From the NCBI GenBank assembly GCA_032907565.1, contig JAJJPK010000150.1, positions 1 through 45,842 of the forward strand: 45,842 bases of DNA, written 5' to 3'. The number at the start of each line of letters is the position of its first letter. Position 1 is the stretch's first letter. A model generated the notes under the pieces. That model did no database searches, was not told the DNA's origin, and was given only the letters and a program-made list of their open reading frames with translations. The position numbers and the translations under genes were made by a program. Shown here piece by piece: positions 1 to 8,254 of this stretch. Source of the DNA: ZC4RG29 sp032907565. Its GTDB lineage: Bacteria; Bacteroidota; Bacteroidia; Cytophagales; Cyclobacteriaceae.

Positions 1-472
1 CATCCTTCGATTCAATGATCAACTCAACCGCCTCTTCGCCAACTTTCTGGGCGATCTTGTTGACGCCCTTTTGAAAGAGGCTTGTGGTATACGATCCTTC
101 TGTCGGTTCATCGCGCCGCTTGCGGATGATGCTTTCCAGATAAGCCAGGGAAAAGGCGTTGTTCGATTCGCCAAAACAGGTGTCTGCGCCCGTGTGGCAC
201 ACCGGACCGTGGGGAACGGCGCGGATCAGCATCGTGTCGTTGTCACAATCGGGTAGGATAGAAACGACATCGAGAAAGTTGCCGGACGTTTCACCCTTGG
301 TCCAGAGCCGCCTTTTGCTCCGGCTGTAAAACGTAACGCGACCCTCCTGCTGGGTCTTCTTCAGGGCTTCCGCATTCATGTAGCCCATCATGAGTACACG
401 AAGCGTGCGGTCATCCTGGACAATGCAGGGAACAAGTCCGCCGTTTTTTTCAAAGTCGATATTCAGTTCCAT
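1..472 (-). CDS. hisI: HisIE, phosphoribosyl-AMP cyclohydrolase / phosphoribosyl-ATP pyrophosphatase (3' end cut by window edge)
   Basis: Bifunctional enzyme for steps 2 and 3 of histidine synthesis: PRATP to PRAMP, then ring opening to ProFAR. The frame is open from the ATG at 472 to the window edge (157 codons seen). The N-terminal HisI domain shows the acidic cluster Asp75/Asp77/Asp79 and the metal-ligand-like cysteines Cys76, Cys92 and Cys99. From about residue 105 a HisE domain starts, recognisable by KVGEEAVELIIES near the edge. The C-terminus lies outside the window. It is the last his gene visible, 15 bp after the hisF stop, and is probably co-transcribed with the whole operon. HisI-HisE fusion is common. 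Confidence 0.95.
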   Translation of the reverse strand, partial: MELNIDFEKNGGLVPCIVQDDRTLRVLMMGYMNAEALKKTQQEGRVTFYSRSKRRLWTKGETSGNFLDVVSILPDCDNDTMLIRAVPHGPVCHTGADTCFGESNNAFSLAYLESIIRKRRDEPTEGSYTTSLFQKGVNKIAQKVGEEAVELIIESKD

Positions 473-487
473 GGTTCACATTTCGTA

Positions 488-1243
488 TTACAAACGTACC
501 GGCACCTGTCGCCCCGCCAGGTACTGCTTTAATTCTCGTATGCCGACCTCTCCGTAGTGAAAGATGCTTGCGGCGAGCGCCGCGTCGGCCTTTCCGATAA
601 CAAACGCCTCCAGGAAGTGTTCCATATTTCCCGCTCCGCCCGAGGCGATTACGGGGATGGTCAGTAATTCATGAAGCTTTCTCAGCGCGTCGTTGGCAAA
701 GCCGCTCTTGGTCCCGTCGTGGTCCATGCTCGTGAACAGAATCTCACCGGCCCCGCGCTCCTGTCCTTCCTTTGCCCACGAGAACAGCCGTTTGTCGCTG
801 GGTTTCTTTCCGCCGTGTGTGTGCACCGTCCAGATATTTTCCATCTTCCTGGCGTCTATGGCGAGGACGATACACTGCGATCCGAACGCCTGCACGAGTT
901 CGTCTATGAGTTCGGGCCGGCGCACTGCCGAGGAGTTCACGCTTACTTTGTCAGCACCCGACTCCAATAGGGGCGCCACGTCGGCTACGGAGGAGATTCC
1001 ACCGCCTACAGTAAACGGTATGTTAATGACCCGGGCAATTTCCTTGACCAATCCGGCGAACGTCTTGCGTTGTTCGTTTGTAGCGGAGATGTCGAGAAAC
1101 ACGAGCTCATCCGCGCCCTGTTCGGCGTAGCTGGCCGCCAGCACCACTGGGTCGCCGGCATCGCGAATATTAACGAAGTTGACGCCCTTGACGGTGCGGC
1201 CGTCTTTAATGTCGAGGCAAGGTATTATGCGGCGTGTCAGCAT
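488..1243 (-). CDS. hisF: HisF, imidazole glycerol phosphate synthase cyclase subunit
   Basis: Synthase half of the HisF-HisH heterodimer. It uses ammonia delivered by HisH to turn PRFAR into imidazole glycerol phosphate and AICAR. The 251-residue length is normal for the family. The catalytic pair Asp11 (CLDIKDGR) and Asp130 (LAIDARK) of the beta/alpha barrel is present, as are phosphate-binding glycine loops (TVGGGIS, IASGGAG). The ATG at 1243 follows the hisA stop by 9 bp. Its partner hisH lies two genes upstream, with hisA between them. Confidence 0.97.
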   Translation of the reverse strand: MLTRRIIPCLDIKDGRTVKGVNFVNIRDAGDPVVLAASYAEQGADELVFLDISATNEQRKTFAGLVKEIARVINIPFTVGGGISSVADVAPLLESGADKVSVNSSAVRRPELIDELVQAFGSQCIVLAIDARKMENIWTVHTHGGKKPSDKRLFSWAKEGQERGAGEILFTSMDHDGTKSGFANDALRKLHELLTIPVIASGGAGNMEHFLEAFVIGKADAALAASIFHYGEVGIRELKQYLAGRQVPVRL

Positions 1244-1252
1244 TATCTTGAT

Positions 1253-1972
1253 TTACTTTTCCGTGCGTGCAATCAACTCCCCGGGAGTTACTTTTCCTTC
1301 ATACAATGCCTTCCCAACGATAACACCGTAGACGCCAGTGCTTGAAAGCCTTTCAATATCCTCTATCGAACCGACGCCACCACTCGCAATGACACGCACG
1401 GAGGGGAAAGCAGAGACGAGGCGTTCATACAAGCTGATCGCGGGACCCGCCAGCGTGCCGTCCGCGGAAATATCCGTGCATGTCACAAATGATAGTCCAG
1501 CCGGCTCATAGCGTTTTATCAATTCATCTACGGTTAGCGACGAAGCTTCCTGCCAGCCGCTTACCGCCACATACCCGTCGCGCACATCCGCGCTCAGAAT
1601 GATCTTTGCTCCGTAGGTTTCAATCCATCCACGCACGAGCTCAGGATCCCGAACAGCTATGCTGCCAAGGTTGACCTGGTTCGCTCCGGAATCGAACAAC
1701 CGTTTCAGCTCATCTTGTTTTTTGATGCCTCCACCTACGTCTACTTTAAGCTGAGTCTGGCTGCATATCGACTCGATCACATTCCAGTTAACAACCTTAC
1801 CGTTTTTTGCTCCGTCGAGATCCACGACGTGAAGGCGCGTAAACCCCGCATCCTGAAACTCGAGTGCGACATCAATAGGATTGTCGCGATACACCTTTTC
1901 GCGCGCATAGTCGCCCTGCGTCAGCCGTACGCATTTACCACCTATAAGATCAATTGCGGGTATAATGTGCAT
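1253..1972 (-). CDS. hisA: HisA, ProFAR isomerase
   Basis: 1-(5-phosphoribosyl)-5-[(5-phosphoribosylamino)methylideneamino]imidazole-4-carboxamide isomerase, an Amadori-type isomerase that makes PRFAR for HisF/HisH. At 239 residues it is a beta/alpha barrel paralogous to HisF. The catalytic acids Asp8 (PAIDLIGG) and Asp129 (SADVRDG) and the phosphate loops DVGGGI and IASGGVG are visible. The gene lies 5 bp after the hisH stop and 9 bp before hisF, so translational coupling is likely. Confidence 0.97.
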   Translation of the reverse strand: MHIIPAIDLIGGKCVRLTQGDYAREKVYRDNPIDVALEFQDAGFTRLHVVDLDGAKNGKVVNWNVIESICSQTQLKVDVGGGIKKQDELKRLFDSGANQVNLGSIAVRDPELVRGWIETYGAKIILSADVRDGYVAVSGWQEASSLTVDELIKRYEPAGLSFVTCTDISADGTLAGPAISLYERLVSAFPSVRVIASGGVGSIEDIERLSSTGVYGVIVGKALYEGKVTPGELIARTEK

Positions 1973-1977
1973 GGATT

Positions 1978-2583
1978 TTATGTTCTTTCGAATTGGACAC
2001 TTGCCTTCATGAAACTCTGCAGGACCTTGACGCCGGCTTCTGCCGACTTTTCAGGATGGAACTGGACTGCGAAAAAGTTGTCTTTGTGCATTGCAGCGCT
2101 GAACGTAACAATGTAATCCGTCTCCGCAGATATCCATTCATTCGTCGGTACGTAGAAGCTGTGAACAAAGTATACGTGCGCCCCGTTCAGCGAAGGATCA
2201 AGCCACCCGTCCGTTACCCTGAGCGCATTCCATCCCATGTGCGGCACTTTCAGAGCACCGGAGGGGATGAATCTTTTGACGGTCTCATCAAACACGCCCA
2301 GGCAAGGGGTATCGTATTCCTCGGAGTGCTTGCAAAGCAATTGCATCCCCAGGCATATTCCCAGCACGGGTTGGCGAAGGCCGCGGATCAACGTGTCGAG
2401 TTTCCTCTCTTTGAGATAGGCCATCGTATTTCGCGCCTCGCCTACGCCCGGAAAGATCACCTTATCGGCCTTCGCGATCGTTTCATGATCGTCGGTAATA
2501 TCGAAAGCGATGCCCAGCCGTTCCAGTGCAAACGAAACGGATTGGATGTTTCCGGCATTGTATTTTATTATCGCAAGCTTCAT
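1978..2583 (-). CDS. hisH: HisH, imidazole glycerol phosphate synthase glutaminase subunit
   Basis: Class I glutamine amidotransferase that feeds ammonia to HisF. The nucleophile is Cys77 in GICLGMQLL, and the His-Glu pair is in QFHPEKS near the C-terminus. The frame extends upstream to a GTG at 2613, but that would overlap the hisB stop and add ten residues with no family match. The ATG at 2583 gives the usual MKLAIIKYNAGN start (201 residues) and leaves a 19-bp gap after hisB. Confidence 0.95.
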   Translation of the reverse strand: MKLAIIKYNAGNIQSVSFALERLGIAFDITDDHETIAKADKVIFPGVGEARNTMAYLKERKLDTLIRGLRQPVLGICLGMQLLCKHSEEYDTPCLGVFDETVKRFIPSGALKVPHMGWNALRVTDGWLDPSLNGAHVYFVHSFYVPTNEWISAETDYIVTFSAAMHKDNFFAVQFHPEKSAEAGVKVLQSFMKASVQFERT

Positions 2584-2602
2584 AATTAAGTCGGGGTCGC
2601 GG

Positions 2603-3724
2603 TTATAAGACACCTTTTGTTGAGGGCAGTTCGCGGCTGCCCGGTTCCCGTTTCACAGCCATCTTGATTGCTTTCGCAAATGCTTTGAAGATCGCCTCTA
2701 TCTTGTGATGCTCGTTCGTTCCTTCCGCCTTGATGTTGAGATTGGCTTTTGAAGCATCCGCGAACGACTTAAAGAAATGGAAAAACATCTCGGTAGGCAT
2801 TTCACCGATTTTTTCTCGGGTGAACGTCGCTTCCCATACCAGCCAGGGCCTGCCACCGAAGTCGACCGCAACCTGTGCCAGACAATCGTCCATAGGAAGA
2901 CAAAAACCGTAGCGTGCGAGACCCCTCTTGTCGCCGAGCGCTGTCGCGAAGGCTTCACCCAGGGCCAGTGCGGTATCTTCGATCGTGTGGTGCTCATCGA
3001 TGTGCAGATCGCCCTTCACTGTGATGGTCAGATCGATGCCGCCGTGGCGGGCGAGCTGATCCAGCATGTGGTCGAAGAATCCAATCCCCGTTGAAATGGA
3101 GGATACTCCTGTTCCATCCAGGCCGACCGTCACGTCGATATCCGTTTCGCGCGTCGTACGCCGGATGTGAGCGTTCCGCGGCGGGAGTGCCAGGAATTCG
3201 TAGATGTCTTGCCAGGAGGGTGTTACGAGCACGCAGTATGAATCAAGCCCCCGCTCCACAAGCGGACCGCGAAGGCTGCCGTCATTGATGAGAATCGCAC
3301 GGGCACCGAGATTTTTTGCAAGTTCCACGTCCGTGAGGCGGTCGCCGATAACGAATGAGCCCGGAAGATCATATTGCCCGTCGAAATATGCGGTTAGCAT
3401 TCCTGTTCCGGGCTTACGCGTGGGCAGGTTTTCTTCGGGAAAGGAACGATCGATGTGCACGTCGTCGAACGTAATCCCTTCGGCGGCGAAGGTTCGCATC
3501 ATGCGCTCGTGTACCGGACGGAAATGGGCTTCAGGAAAACGGTCGGTGCCGAGGCCATCCTGGTTCGTCACCATTACCAGGCTGTAAGGACACTCGCGGG
3601 CTATCTTTCCCAGCCAGGTAAACACACCCGGATAGTAGTCGAGCTTTTCCAGGCTGTCGACCTGTTCGTCGGGCGGTTCGATGATGAGCGTTCCGTCGCG
3701 GTCTATGAAAAGGACGCGTTTCAT
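2603..3724 (-). CDS. hisB: HisB, bifunctional histidinol-phosphatase / imidazoleglycerol-phosphate dehydratase
   Basis: Two-domain enzyme of 373 residues for steps 6 and 8. The N-terminal HAD phosphatase (about 1-165) has the nucleophile and acid Asp8 and Asp10 in FIDRDGTLI. The C-terminal dehydratase (about 185-373) has the manganese-binding motifs FFDHMLDQLARHG, DEHHTIEDTALALG and NEHHKIEAIFKAFAKA. This fusion is the E. coli-type arrangement and supplies the phosphatase the pathway needs. The ATG overlaps the hisC stop by 4 bp (ATGA), so the two are translationally coupled. Confidence 0.96.
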   Translation of the reverse strand: MKRVLFIDRDGTLIIEPPDEQVDSLEKLDYYPGVFTWLGKIARECPYSLVMVTNQDGLGTDRFPEAHFRPVHERMMRTFAAEGITFDDVHIDRSFPEENLPTRKPGTGMLTAYFDGQYDLPGSFVIGDRLTDVELAKNLGARAILINDGSLRGPLVERGLDSYCVLVTPSWQDIYEFLALPPRNAHIRRTTRETDIDVTVGLDGTGVSSISTGIGFFDHMLDQLARHGGIDLTITVKGDLHIDEHHTIEDTALALGEAFATALGDKRGLARYGFCLPMDDCLAQVAVDFGGRPWLVWEATFTREKIGEMPTEMFFHFFKSFADASKANLNIKAEGTNEHHKIEAIFKAFAKAIKMAVKREPGSRELPSTKGVL

Positions 3725-4782
3725 GAGTTTTCTTTTGATGTCAATTCCGTGCTTGCAATTTCGCGAAGCTGCTTTACGAGAATACTGTTCTCTTCAGGAG
3801 TCCCAACCGTTATCCGAAGGCAGTTATCACACAAGGTAACCCGCGACCGGTCCCTTACGATGGTACCCTGTTCCATGAGTTTCCGGTAAATCGTCGGCGC
3901 ATCGTCCACCCGCACCAACACAAAGTTGGCGTCGCTTGGATAGATGTGTCGTACGATCGGCAGTCCCTTCAGGGCGGCTGTGAGTTTCGTGCGTTCGTTG
4001 AGGATCTCCCGAACCCAAGCCTCCTTGTGTTGTTTGTCCTTCAAGGCGTCCAGCACATACTGTTGCGTAAGTGAACTGATGTTGTATGGATATTTGATCT
4101 TGTTGAGCACGTTGATGATGACTGGCGCTGCGAAGCACATTCCGAGCCGCAGTCCGGCAAGACCCCATGCTTTGGACAAGGTTTGAAGTACAACAAGGTT
4201 CGGGTTGTCGTCGAGTTGTCGGGTCAGGCTTTCGCTGGATGCGAAGTCGATGTACGCTTCGTCAACTACGACAAGGCCCCAGAAGCTGCGTGCGAGACGA
4301 AGGATCGCCTCACGGTCGAGTAGGTTGCCGGTCGGATTATTTGGACTGCAAAGAAAAATGACCTTGACCGATGCGTCTGCGTTATCGAGTACGGCGTTGA
4401 CGTCGAGCTGAAAGTCTTTTGTCAGAGACATCCGACGGACACCTACGTTATTGACATCTGCGCACACTGCGTACATGCCGTAGGTGGGCTCGGTTATCAG
4501 TATGGAATCGTGCGAAGGTTCACAAAACGCCCGGATAATGAGATCGATGGCTTCATCGCTTCCGTTACCGAGGAATATTTTTTCCGGCGTGACATCCTTC
4601 AGTTCGGAAATCCGCTGCTTCAGTTTTTTCTGCAGTGGATCGGGATAACGGTTAAAAGGGGAAGGGTAGGGGTTCTCGTTGGCGTCGAGGAATACTGCAG
4701 CCTCCCCGCTAAATTCATCGCGGGCGGATGAATAGGGTTTGAGGTCGCGAATGTTGCGACGAACGAGATCACCGATGTTCAT
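3721..4782 (-). CDS. hisC: HisC, histidinol-phosphate aminotransferase
   Basis: PLP-dependent class I/II aminotransferase that converts imidazole acetol phosphate and glutamate to histidinol phosphate. It shows the substrate-loop DANENPYPSP, the CSPNNPTG motif, the VVDEAYIDF cofactor aspartate region and the PLP lysine in TLSKAWGLAG. I chose the ATG at 4782 (353 residues, MNIGDLVRRN). An in-frame TTG at 4794 would add four residues and directly abut the hisD stop, so it remains possible. The gene overlaps hisB by 4 bp. Confidence 0.95.
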   Translation of the reverse strand: MNIGDLVRRNIRDLKPYSSARDEFSGEAAVFLDANENPYPSPFNRYPDPLQKKLKQRISELKDVTPEKIFLGNGSDEAIDLIIRAFCEPSHDSILITEPTYGMYAVCADVNNVGVRRMSLTKDFQLDVNAVLDNADASVKVIFLCSPNNPTGNLLDREAILRLARSFWGLVVVDEAYIDFASSESLTRQLDDNPNLVVLQTLSKAWGLAGLRLGMCFAAPVIINVLNKIKYPYNISSLTQQYVLDALKDKQHKEAWVREILNERTKLTAALKGLPIVRHIYPSDANFVLVRVDDAPTIYRKLMEQGTIVRDRSRVTLCDNCLRITVGTPEENSILVKQLREIASTELTSKENS

Positions 4783-4794
4783 ATTCCGATTCAA

Positions 4795-6084
4795 TCAATT
4801 CGTGTTTAGATATTCCAGACGTTTTGTGACAGCCGCCTTGTGGCCTTGGAGCGATTCAGCTTCCGCCATTCGTTCTATAACCGGGCCAATTGTCTTGATG
4901 CCGTCAGCTGTAATTTCCTGGAACGTTACATACTTAACGAAACTGTCGAGCGATACGCCTGCAAAAGCGCGGGCGAACCCGTTCGTGGGCAGCGTGTGAT
5001 TCGTACCGGAGGCATAATCACCTGCCGACTCCGGTGTCCATGCTCCGAGGAACACAGATCCGGCATTCATCACTCGCCCCGCCAGCGAGGCTGCATTCGC
5101 TGTGTTGATGATCAGGTGTTCGGGCGCGTAAGCGTTGGCGAATTGCATCGCCACATCAAGCGTGTCAAATACAATGATGCGGCTGTTCGCAAGAGCCTGT
5201 GCAGCCACCTCTCTGCGGGGCAGATCCATAAGCTGGCGATCGACCTCAGCTTGTATAGCTTCGATGTTGCTGTCGTTTAGTGTAACGAGCATGACCTGGC
5301 TGTCAGGGCCGTGCTCGGCTTGCGATAGCAGGTCGGCTGCGACGAACGTGGGATTCGCTCTCGCATCAGCTATTACCATCACTTCCGACGGACCCGCAGG
5401 CATATCGATCGCGATGCCCTCCTCAGCTACAAGTTGCTTGGCGCGTGTAACGAACTGGTTGCCCGGACCGAAAATCTTGTATACCGCAGGCACAGACTGC
5501 GTACCGTACGCCATCGCTGCTATGGCTTGCGCGCCGCCCACTTTGAAGATTCTGGTGATGCCAGCCAGTTCAGCGGCATACAGGATAGCGGGGTTGACCT
5601 TCCCTTCCTTGTCGGGCGGCGTGCATAATATCACTTCACCGCAACCGGCGAGCCGTGCTGGTATTCCCAGCATAAGGACGGTGGAAAATAAGGGTGCCGA
5701 TCCTCCGGGCACGTAAATGCCAACCTTATCAATAGGTACACCACGACGCCAGCATTTTACACCCGGCATCGTTTCGATAATCTTTGCTTCCTGTCGCTGG
5801 CTGGCGTGAAAGGTCTCGATGTTTCGGGCGGCAACGCGCATGGCCGACTTCAGATCGTCGTCGAGTGAAGATGCGGCGCGCTCCTTCTCGTGAGCCGCAA
5901 CAATGAGTGAGGAAAGTCGCACGCCATCAAACTCGAGGGTGAGACCGATCAGTGCCTCGTCTCCGTTCGACCGGACGTCACCGAGGATACGGCGAATGAC
6001 TGGATCAAGCAGTAGCCGATCCATTTGCGGACGAGCACACAGGGCGTTCCAGGTCTCCGGTTGCGGGTTGTAGACTACGTTCAT
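4795..6084 (-). CDS. hisD: HisD, histidinol dehydrogenase
   Basis: Zinc-dependent NAD-linked four-electron oxidoreductase that turns L-histidinol into L-histidine, the last two steps. The 429 residues match the family. Visible landmarks are LLSQAEHGPDSQ (zinc Gln/His), YAPEHLII (general-base His region), ESAGDYASGTNHTLPTNG (zinc Asp) and a late His in LQGHKAAV. It starts at the ATG at 6084, 9 bp after hisG. hisD sits directly after hisG, as is usual in bacterial his operons. Confidence 0.97.
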   Translation of the reverse strand: MNVVYNPQPETWNALCARPQMDRLLLDPVIRRILGDVRSNGDEALIGLTLEFDGVRLSSLIVAAHEKERAASSLDDDLKSAMRVAARNIETFHASQRQEAKIIETMPGVKCWRRGVPIDKVGIYVPGGSAPLFSTVLMLGIPARLAGCGEVILCTPPDKEGKVNPAILYAAELAGITRIFKVGGAQAIAAMAYGTQSVPAVYKIFGPGNQFVTRAKQLVAEEGIAIDMPAGPSEVMVIADARANPTFVAADLLSQAEHGPDSQVMLVTLNDSNIEAIQAEVDRQLMDLPRREVAAQALANSRIIVFDTLDVAMQFANAYAPEHLIINTANAASLAGRVMNAGSVFLGAWTPESAGDYASGTNHTLPTNGFARAFAGVSLDSFVKYVTFQEITADGIKTIGPVIERMAEAESLQGHKAAVTKRLEYLNTN

Positions 6085-6093
6085 GGCGTTGTT

Positions 6094-6954
6094 TCAGACA
6101 ATCATCTTTTCGATAGGGATTACGAGGATGCCTTCCGCTCCGGATTCACGCAACAGGTCGATGCGGTCCCAGAAGTCATTCTCGTCGACAACGGAATGCA
6201 GAGAACTCCAACCCTCGCGACTCAGTGGCATGATTGTCGGACTTTTCATCCCGGGTATGATACGTGTGATTCGTTCGATCGCCTCATTCGGACAATTGAG
6301 AAGAATGTACTTGCTGTTCTTCGCCTTCATTACTGCCGTAATGCGGAATAACAGCTTGTCAAGTATTTCGCTCTTTTCGGGCGATAGCTCCTGGTTGGCC
6401 ACGAGAACCGCTTCCGATTGCATCACCACTTCCACCTCGCGAAGACCGTTACTGAGCAACGTGCTCCCACTGCTGACGAGGTCACAAACAGCTTCAGCCA
6501 GGCCAATACCGGGTGCGATCTCAACAGAGCCGCTGATCTCATGGATGCCGGCCTGGATACCGCGCGACTTCAGAAAGTCCGTTACAATATTGGGATACGA
6601 CGTGGCTATGTTTTTTCCGTTGAACCACTCGGGTCCGTCGTACTGTTCGCCGCGTGGAATTGCAAGCGACAACCGGCACCGTGCAAAGTCGAGCCGCTTG
6701 ATGATGTTTATTTTTTTCTTTTTTTCCGCGACGATGTTTTCCCCGACGATGCCCGCATCTGCGACGCGGTCCTCGACGTACTGAGGAATGTCGTCATCGC
6801 GCAAGAACAACACTTCAGCTGGAAAATTCTGCGCGGGAGCTTTGAGTTGATCTTTGCCGTTACTAAACGACAGGCCGCTTTCTTTCAGCAGGTCCAGCGA
6901 GCCCTGCTGAAGGCGTCCCGATTTCTGGATGGCGATCCTGAGTACTGTGTTCAT
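6094..6954 (-). CDS. hisG: HisG, ATP phosphoribosyltransferase (long form)
   Basis: First committed enzyme of histidine synthesis: ATP plus PRPP gives PRATP. The 286 residues correspond to the long HisG form with a C-terminal ACT-like regulatory domain (about 210-286), which in this family binds histidine for feedback inhibition. The PRPP loop region around SGSVEIAPGIGLAEAVCDLV is intact. Oddity: positions 6711-6725 hold two runs of seven T on the plus strand, read as A7-G-A7 in the message and coding EKKKKI. It is the first structural gene behind the leader and attenuator at 6990-7116, so enzyme level and activity are probably both histidine-controlled. Confidence 0.96.
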   Translation of the reverse strand: MNTVLRIAIQKSGRLQQGSLDLLKESGLSFSNGKDQLKAPAQNFPAEVLFLRDDDIPQYVEDRVADAGIVGENIVAEKKKKINIIKRLDFARCRLSLAIPRGEQYDGPEWFNGKNIATSYPNIVTDFLKSRGIQAGIHEISGSVEIAPGIGLAEAVCDLVSSGSTLLSNGLREVEVVMQSEAVLVANQELSPEKSEILDKLLFRITAVMKAKNSKYILLNCPNEAIERITRIIPGMKSPTIMPLSREGWSSLHSVVDENDFWDRIDLLRESGAEGILVIPIEKMIV

Positions 6955-6989
6955 TCGTAATGTCGCTAATGCGTTATCGTTGGGTCAAC

Positions 6990-7022
6990 AAAAAAGGCCT
7001 GTCACAACGTGACAAGCCTTTT
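6990..7022 (-). terminator. his operon attenuator (intrinsic terminator)
   Basis: On the minus strand the arm AAAAGGCTTGTCAC pairs with GTGACAGGCCTTTT around a 3-nt loop. The stem has about 14 pairs including one G-U and runs straight into T residues. It lies 28 nt after the leader-peptide stop and 36 nt before the hisG start, exactly where an attenuator is expected. A competing pairing is visible: CGTGAC at 7059-7054, in the last leader codons, matches GTCACG at 7013-7008 in the terminator arm and could act as antiterminator (inference). Confidence 0.88.
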
Positions 7023-7050
7023 GATCCTATAGGTTTTAGTCAGCAAACAG

Positions 7051-7116
7051 CTAGTCACGCATCGTGGAGGATCCATGATGGTGGTGGTGCAAGCCGGTGC
7101 TGAACGTTACTTTCAT
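7051..7116 (-). CDS. hisL: his leader peptide (HisL-type)
   Basis: A 21-codon frame from the ATG at 7116 to the TAG at 7051. Codons 10-14 (7089-7075) are five consecutive His codons, CAC three times then CAT twice. Five His in 21 residues just before a terminator and hisG is the classic signature of ribosome-mediated attenuation. When charged tRNA-His is scarce the ribosome stalls on the His run, the alternative pairing near codons 19-21 can form, and the terminator is prevented. When histidine is plentiful the ribosome reaches the stop, masks that pairing, and transcription ends. The peptide itself probably has no other role. The frame and its position are seen; the mechanism is inferred from known his leaders. 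Confidence 0.88.
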   Translation of the reverse strand: MKVTFSTGLHHHHHGSSTMRD

Positions 7117-7172
7117 GATTTTCGCACTGCGAAGTAATGAACTCAGGCGTTAAATTCAAAATGTTACGCCCG

Positions 7173-7200
7173 TTTTCTACCGCAAGAAGTGATAAATTTG
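7173..7200 (+). promoter_or_regulatory. candidate Bacteroidota promoter for the TPR lipoprotein gene
   Basis: TAAATTTG at 7193-7200 fits the Bacteroidota -7 consensus TAnnTTTG exactly. A T-rich TTTT at 7173-7176 sits about 16 bp upstream in place of the -33 TTTG. Transcription would start near 7207, just ahead of a GGAGG-like purine stretch (7211-7220) and the ATG at 7228. The -33 part is weak. Confidence 0.45.
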
Positions 7201-7227
7201 ACGATTGAGCGGGAGGAAAGTCTCTCT

Positions 7228-8217
7228 ATGACAGTAAGAACTGCTTTTTTATCCACCTATGCCGTTGTGCGGAAGCGCCTTTTTCGATGCACGATTGCCT
7301 TCCTGGTGTTTGCCGGGCTGATGGCCGCCTGCGGGGAAAGCCGCGAAGTACGGGTACAGCGTTTTCTGATGCGCGGAAACGAGATGGTCGAACGCAACAG
7401 CCTGGAACAGGCAGAGCGGTTCTTTCGGGAGGCGCTGGCGCTGGATAGCTGTTTTGCCGACGCCTGGAATAACCTCGGCACCCTTCAGTTCAATCGCGGG
7501 AGTCATGCAGAAGCCATGGAAAGCTACTCCCACGCGGTGATGTGCCGACCAGACTTTGTCGACGCCTGGCTGAACCGGGCGAACGTGGGCTATGCGGTGG
7601 GCGACTGGTCGCGCGCGCTTGGCGATCTGGCAAAAGCTGAAGCGCTCAAGCCTGATACTACCGTGATACCTCATCTCAGGGGCCTTATATACACTGCAGC
7701 AAAGGACTATCCCAATGCCAAACAGGAGTTTGCCAAGTTGCTTGCGCACGACCAAAAGGATGCAGAAACATGGGTTAACCTGGGGACCGTATTGTATTAT
7801 GAAGGGAAACTGGATTCTGCACGACTTGTTCTCGAAACGGCGCTGCGGCTCGCTCCCGACGAACCCAACGCTTACAATACGCTTGCGCTGATCAGTACAG
7901 ATGAAGGTCAGTACGACCGGGCTATGGATTATATCGGTAGGGCGCTTACCCTTCGTCCCGGCGACCCTTACTTTCTCAACAACCGCGGTTATGTTCTGCT
8001 TATGATGGGAAAGCTTCCTGAAGCGCTTGTCGACATCGACAAGAGCATTGTTGGGGACCCTCGGAATGCCTGGGCTTACCGCAACAAAGGCATCTACTAT
8101 TACCTCTCGGGTGATGCCGCCAATGCGATAAGGCTACTGGGGCGGGCGCTGGAGATGGACTCTACAGTCAGGGAAGCAAAGCGATACCTGGAACTAGCAC
8201 GGGATAAGAAGGGTTGA
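7228..8217 (+). CDS. TPR-repeat lipoprotein
   Basis: Protein of 329 residues with a long N-terminal signal peptide ending in the lipobox LMAAC (Cys35), so it is probably a lipoprotein. The remainder is a run of about eight tetratricopeptide repeats, for example FADAWNNLGTLQFNRG and KDAETWVNLGTVLYYEG, which form a superhelical protein-binding scaffold. The frame reaches back to a GTG at 7189, but the ATG at 7228 is preferred because it has a purine-rich GGGAGGAAAG 7 nt upstream and gives a clean signal peptide. It is divergent from the his operon and followed by the Nudix gene. The partner is unknown. Confidence 0.85.
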   Translation: MTVRTAFLSTYAVVRKRLFRCTIAFLVFAGLMAACGESREVRVQRFLMRGNEMVERNSLEQAERFFREALALDSCFADAWNNLGTLQFNRGSHAEAMESYSHAVMCRPDFVDAWLNRANVGYAVGDWSRALGDLAKAEALKPDTTVIPHLRGLIYTAAKDYPNAKQEFAKLLAHDQKDAETWVNLGTVLYYEGKLDSARLVLETALRLAPDEPNAYNTLALISTDEGQYDRAMDYIGRALTLRPGDPYFLNNRGYVLLMMGKLPEALVDIDKSIVGDPRNAWAYRNKGIYYYLSGDAANAIRLLGRALEMDSTVREAKRYLELARDKKG

Positions 8218-8254
8218 CCAGAAGCACTGACATGTTTCAAAATTGCTTTATCAC

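Noticed and set aside
2584..2613. GTG start for hisH
   Set aside because: It overlaps the hisB stop region and adds ten residues foreign to the family; the ATG at 2583 gives the standard N-terminus.
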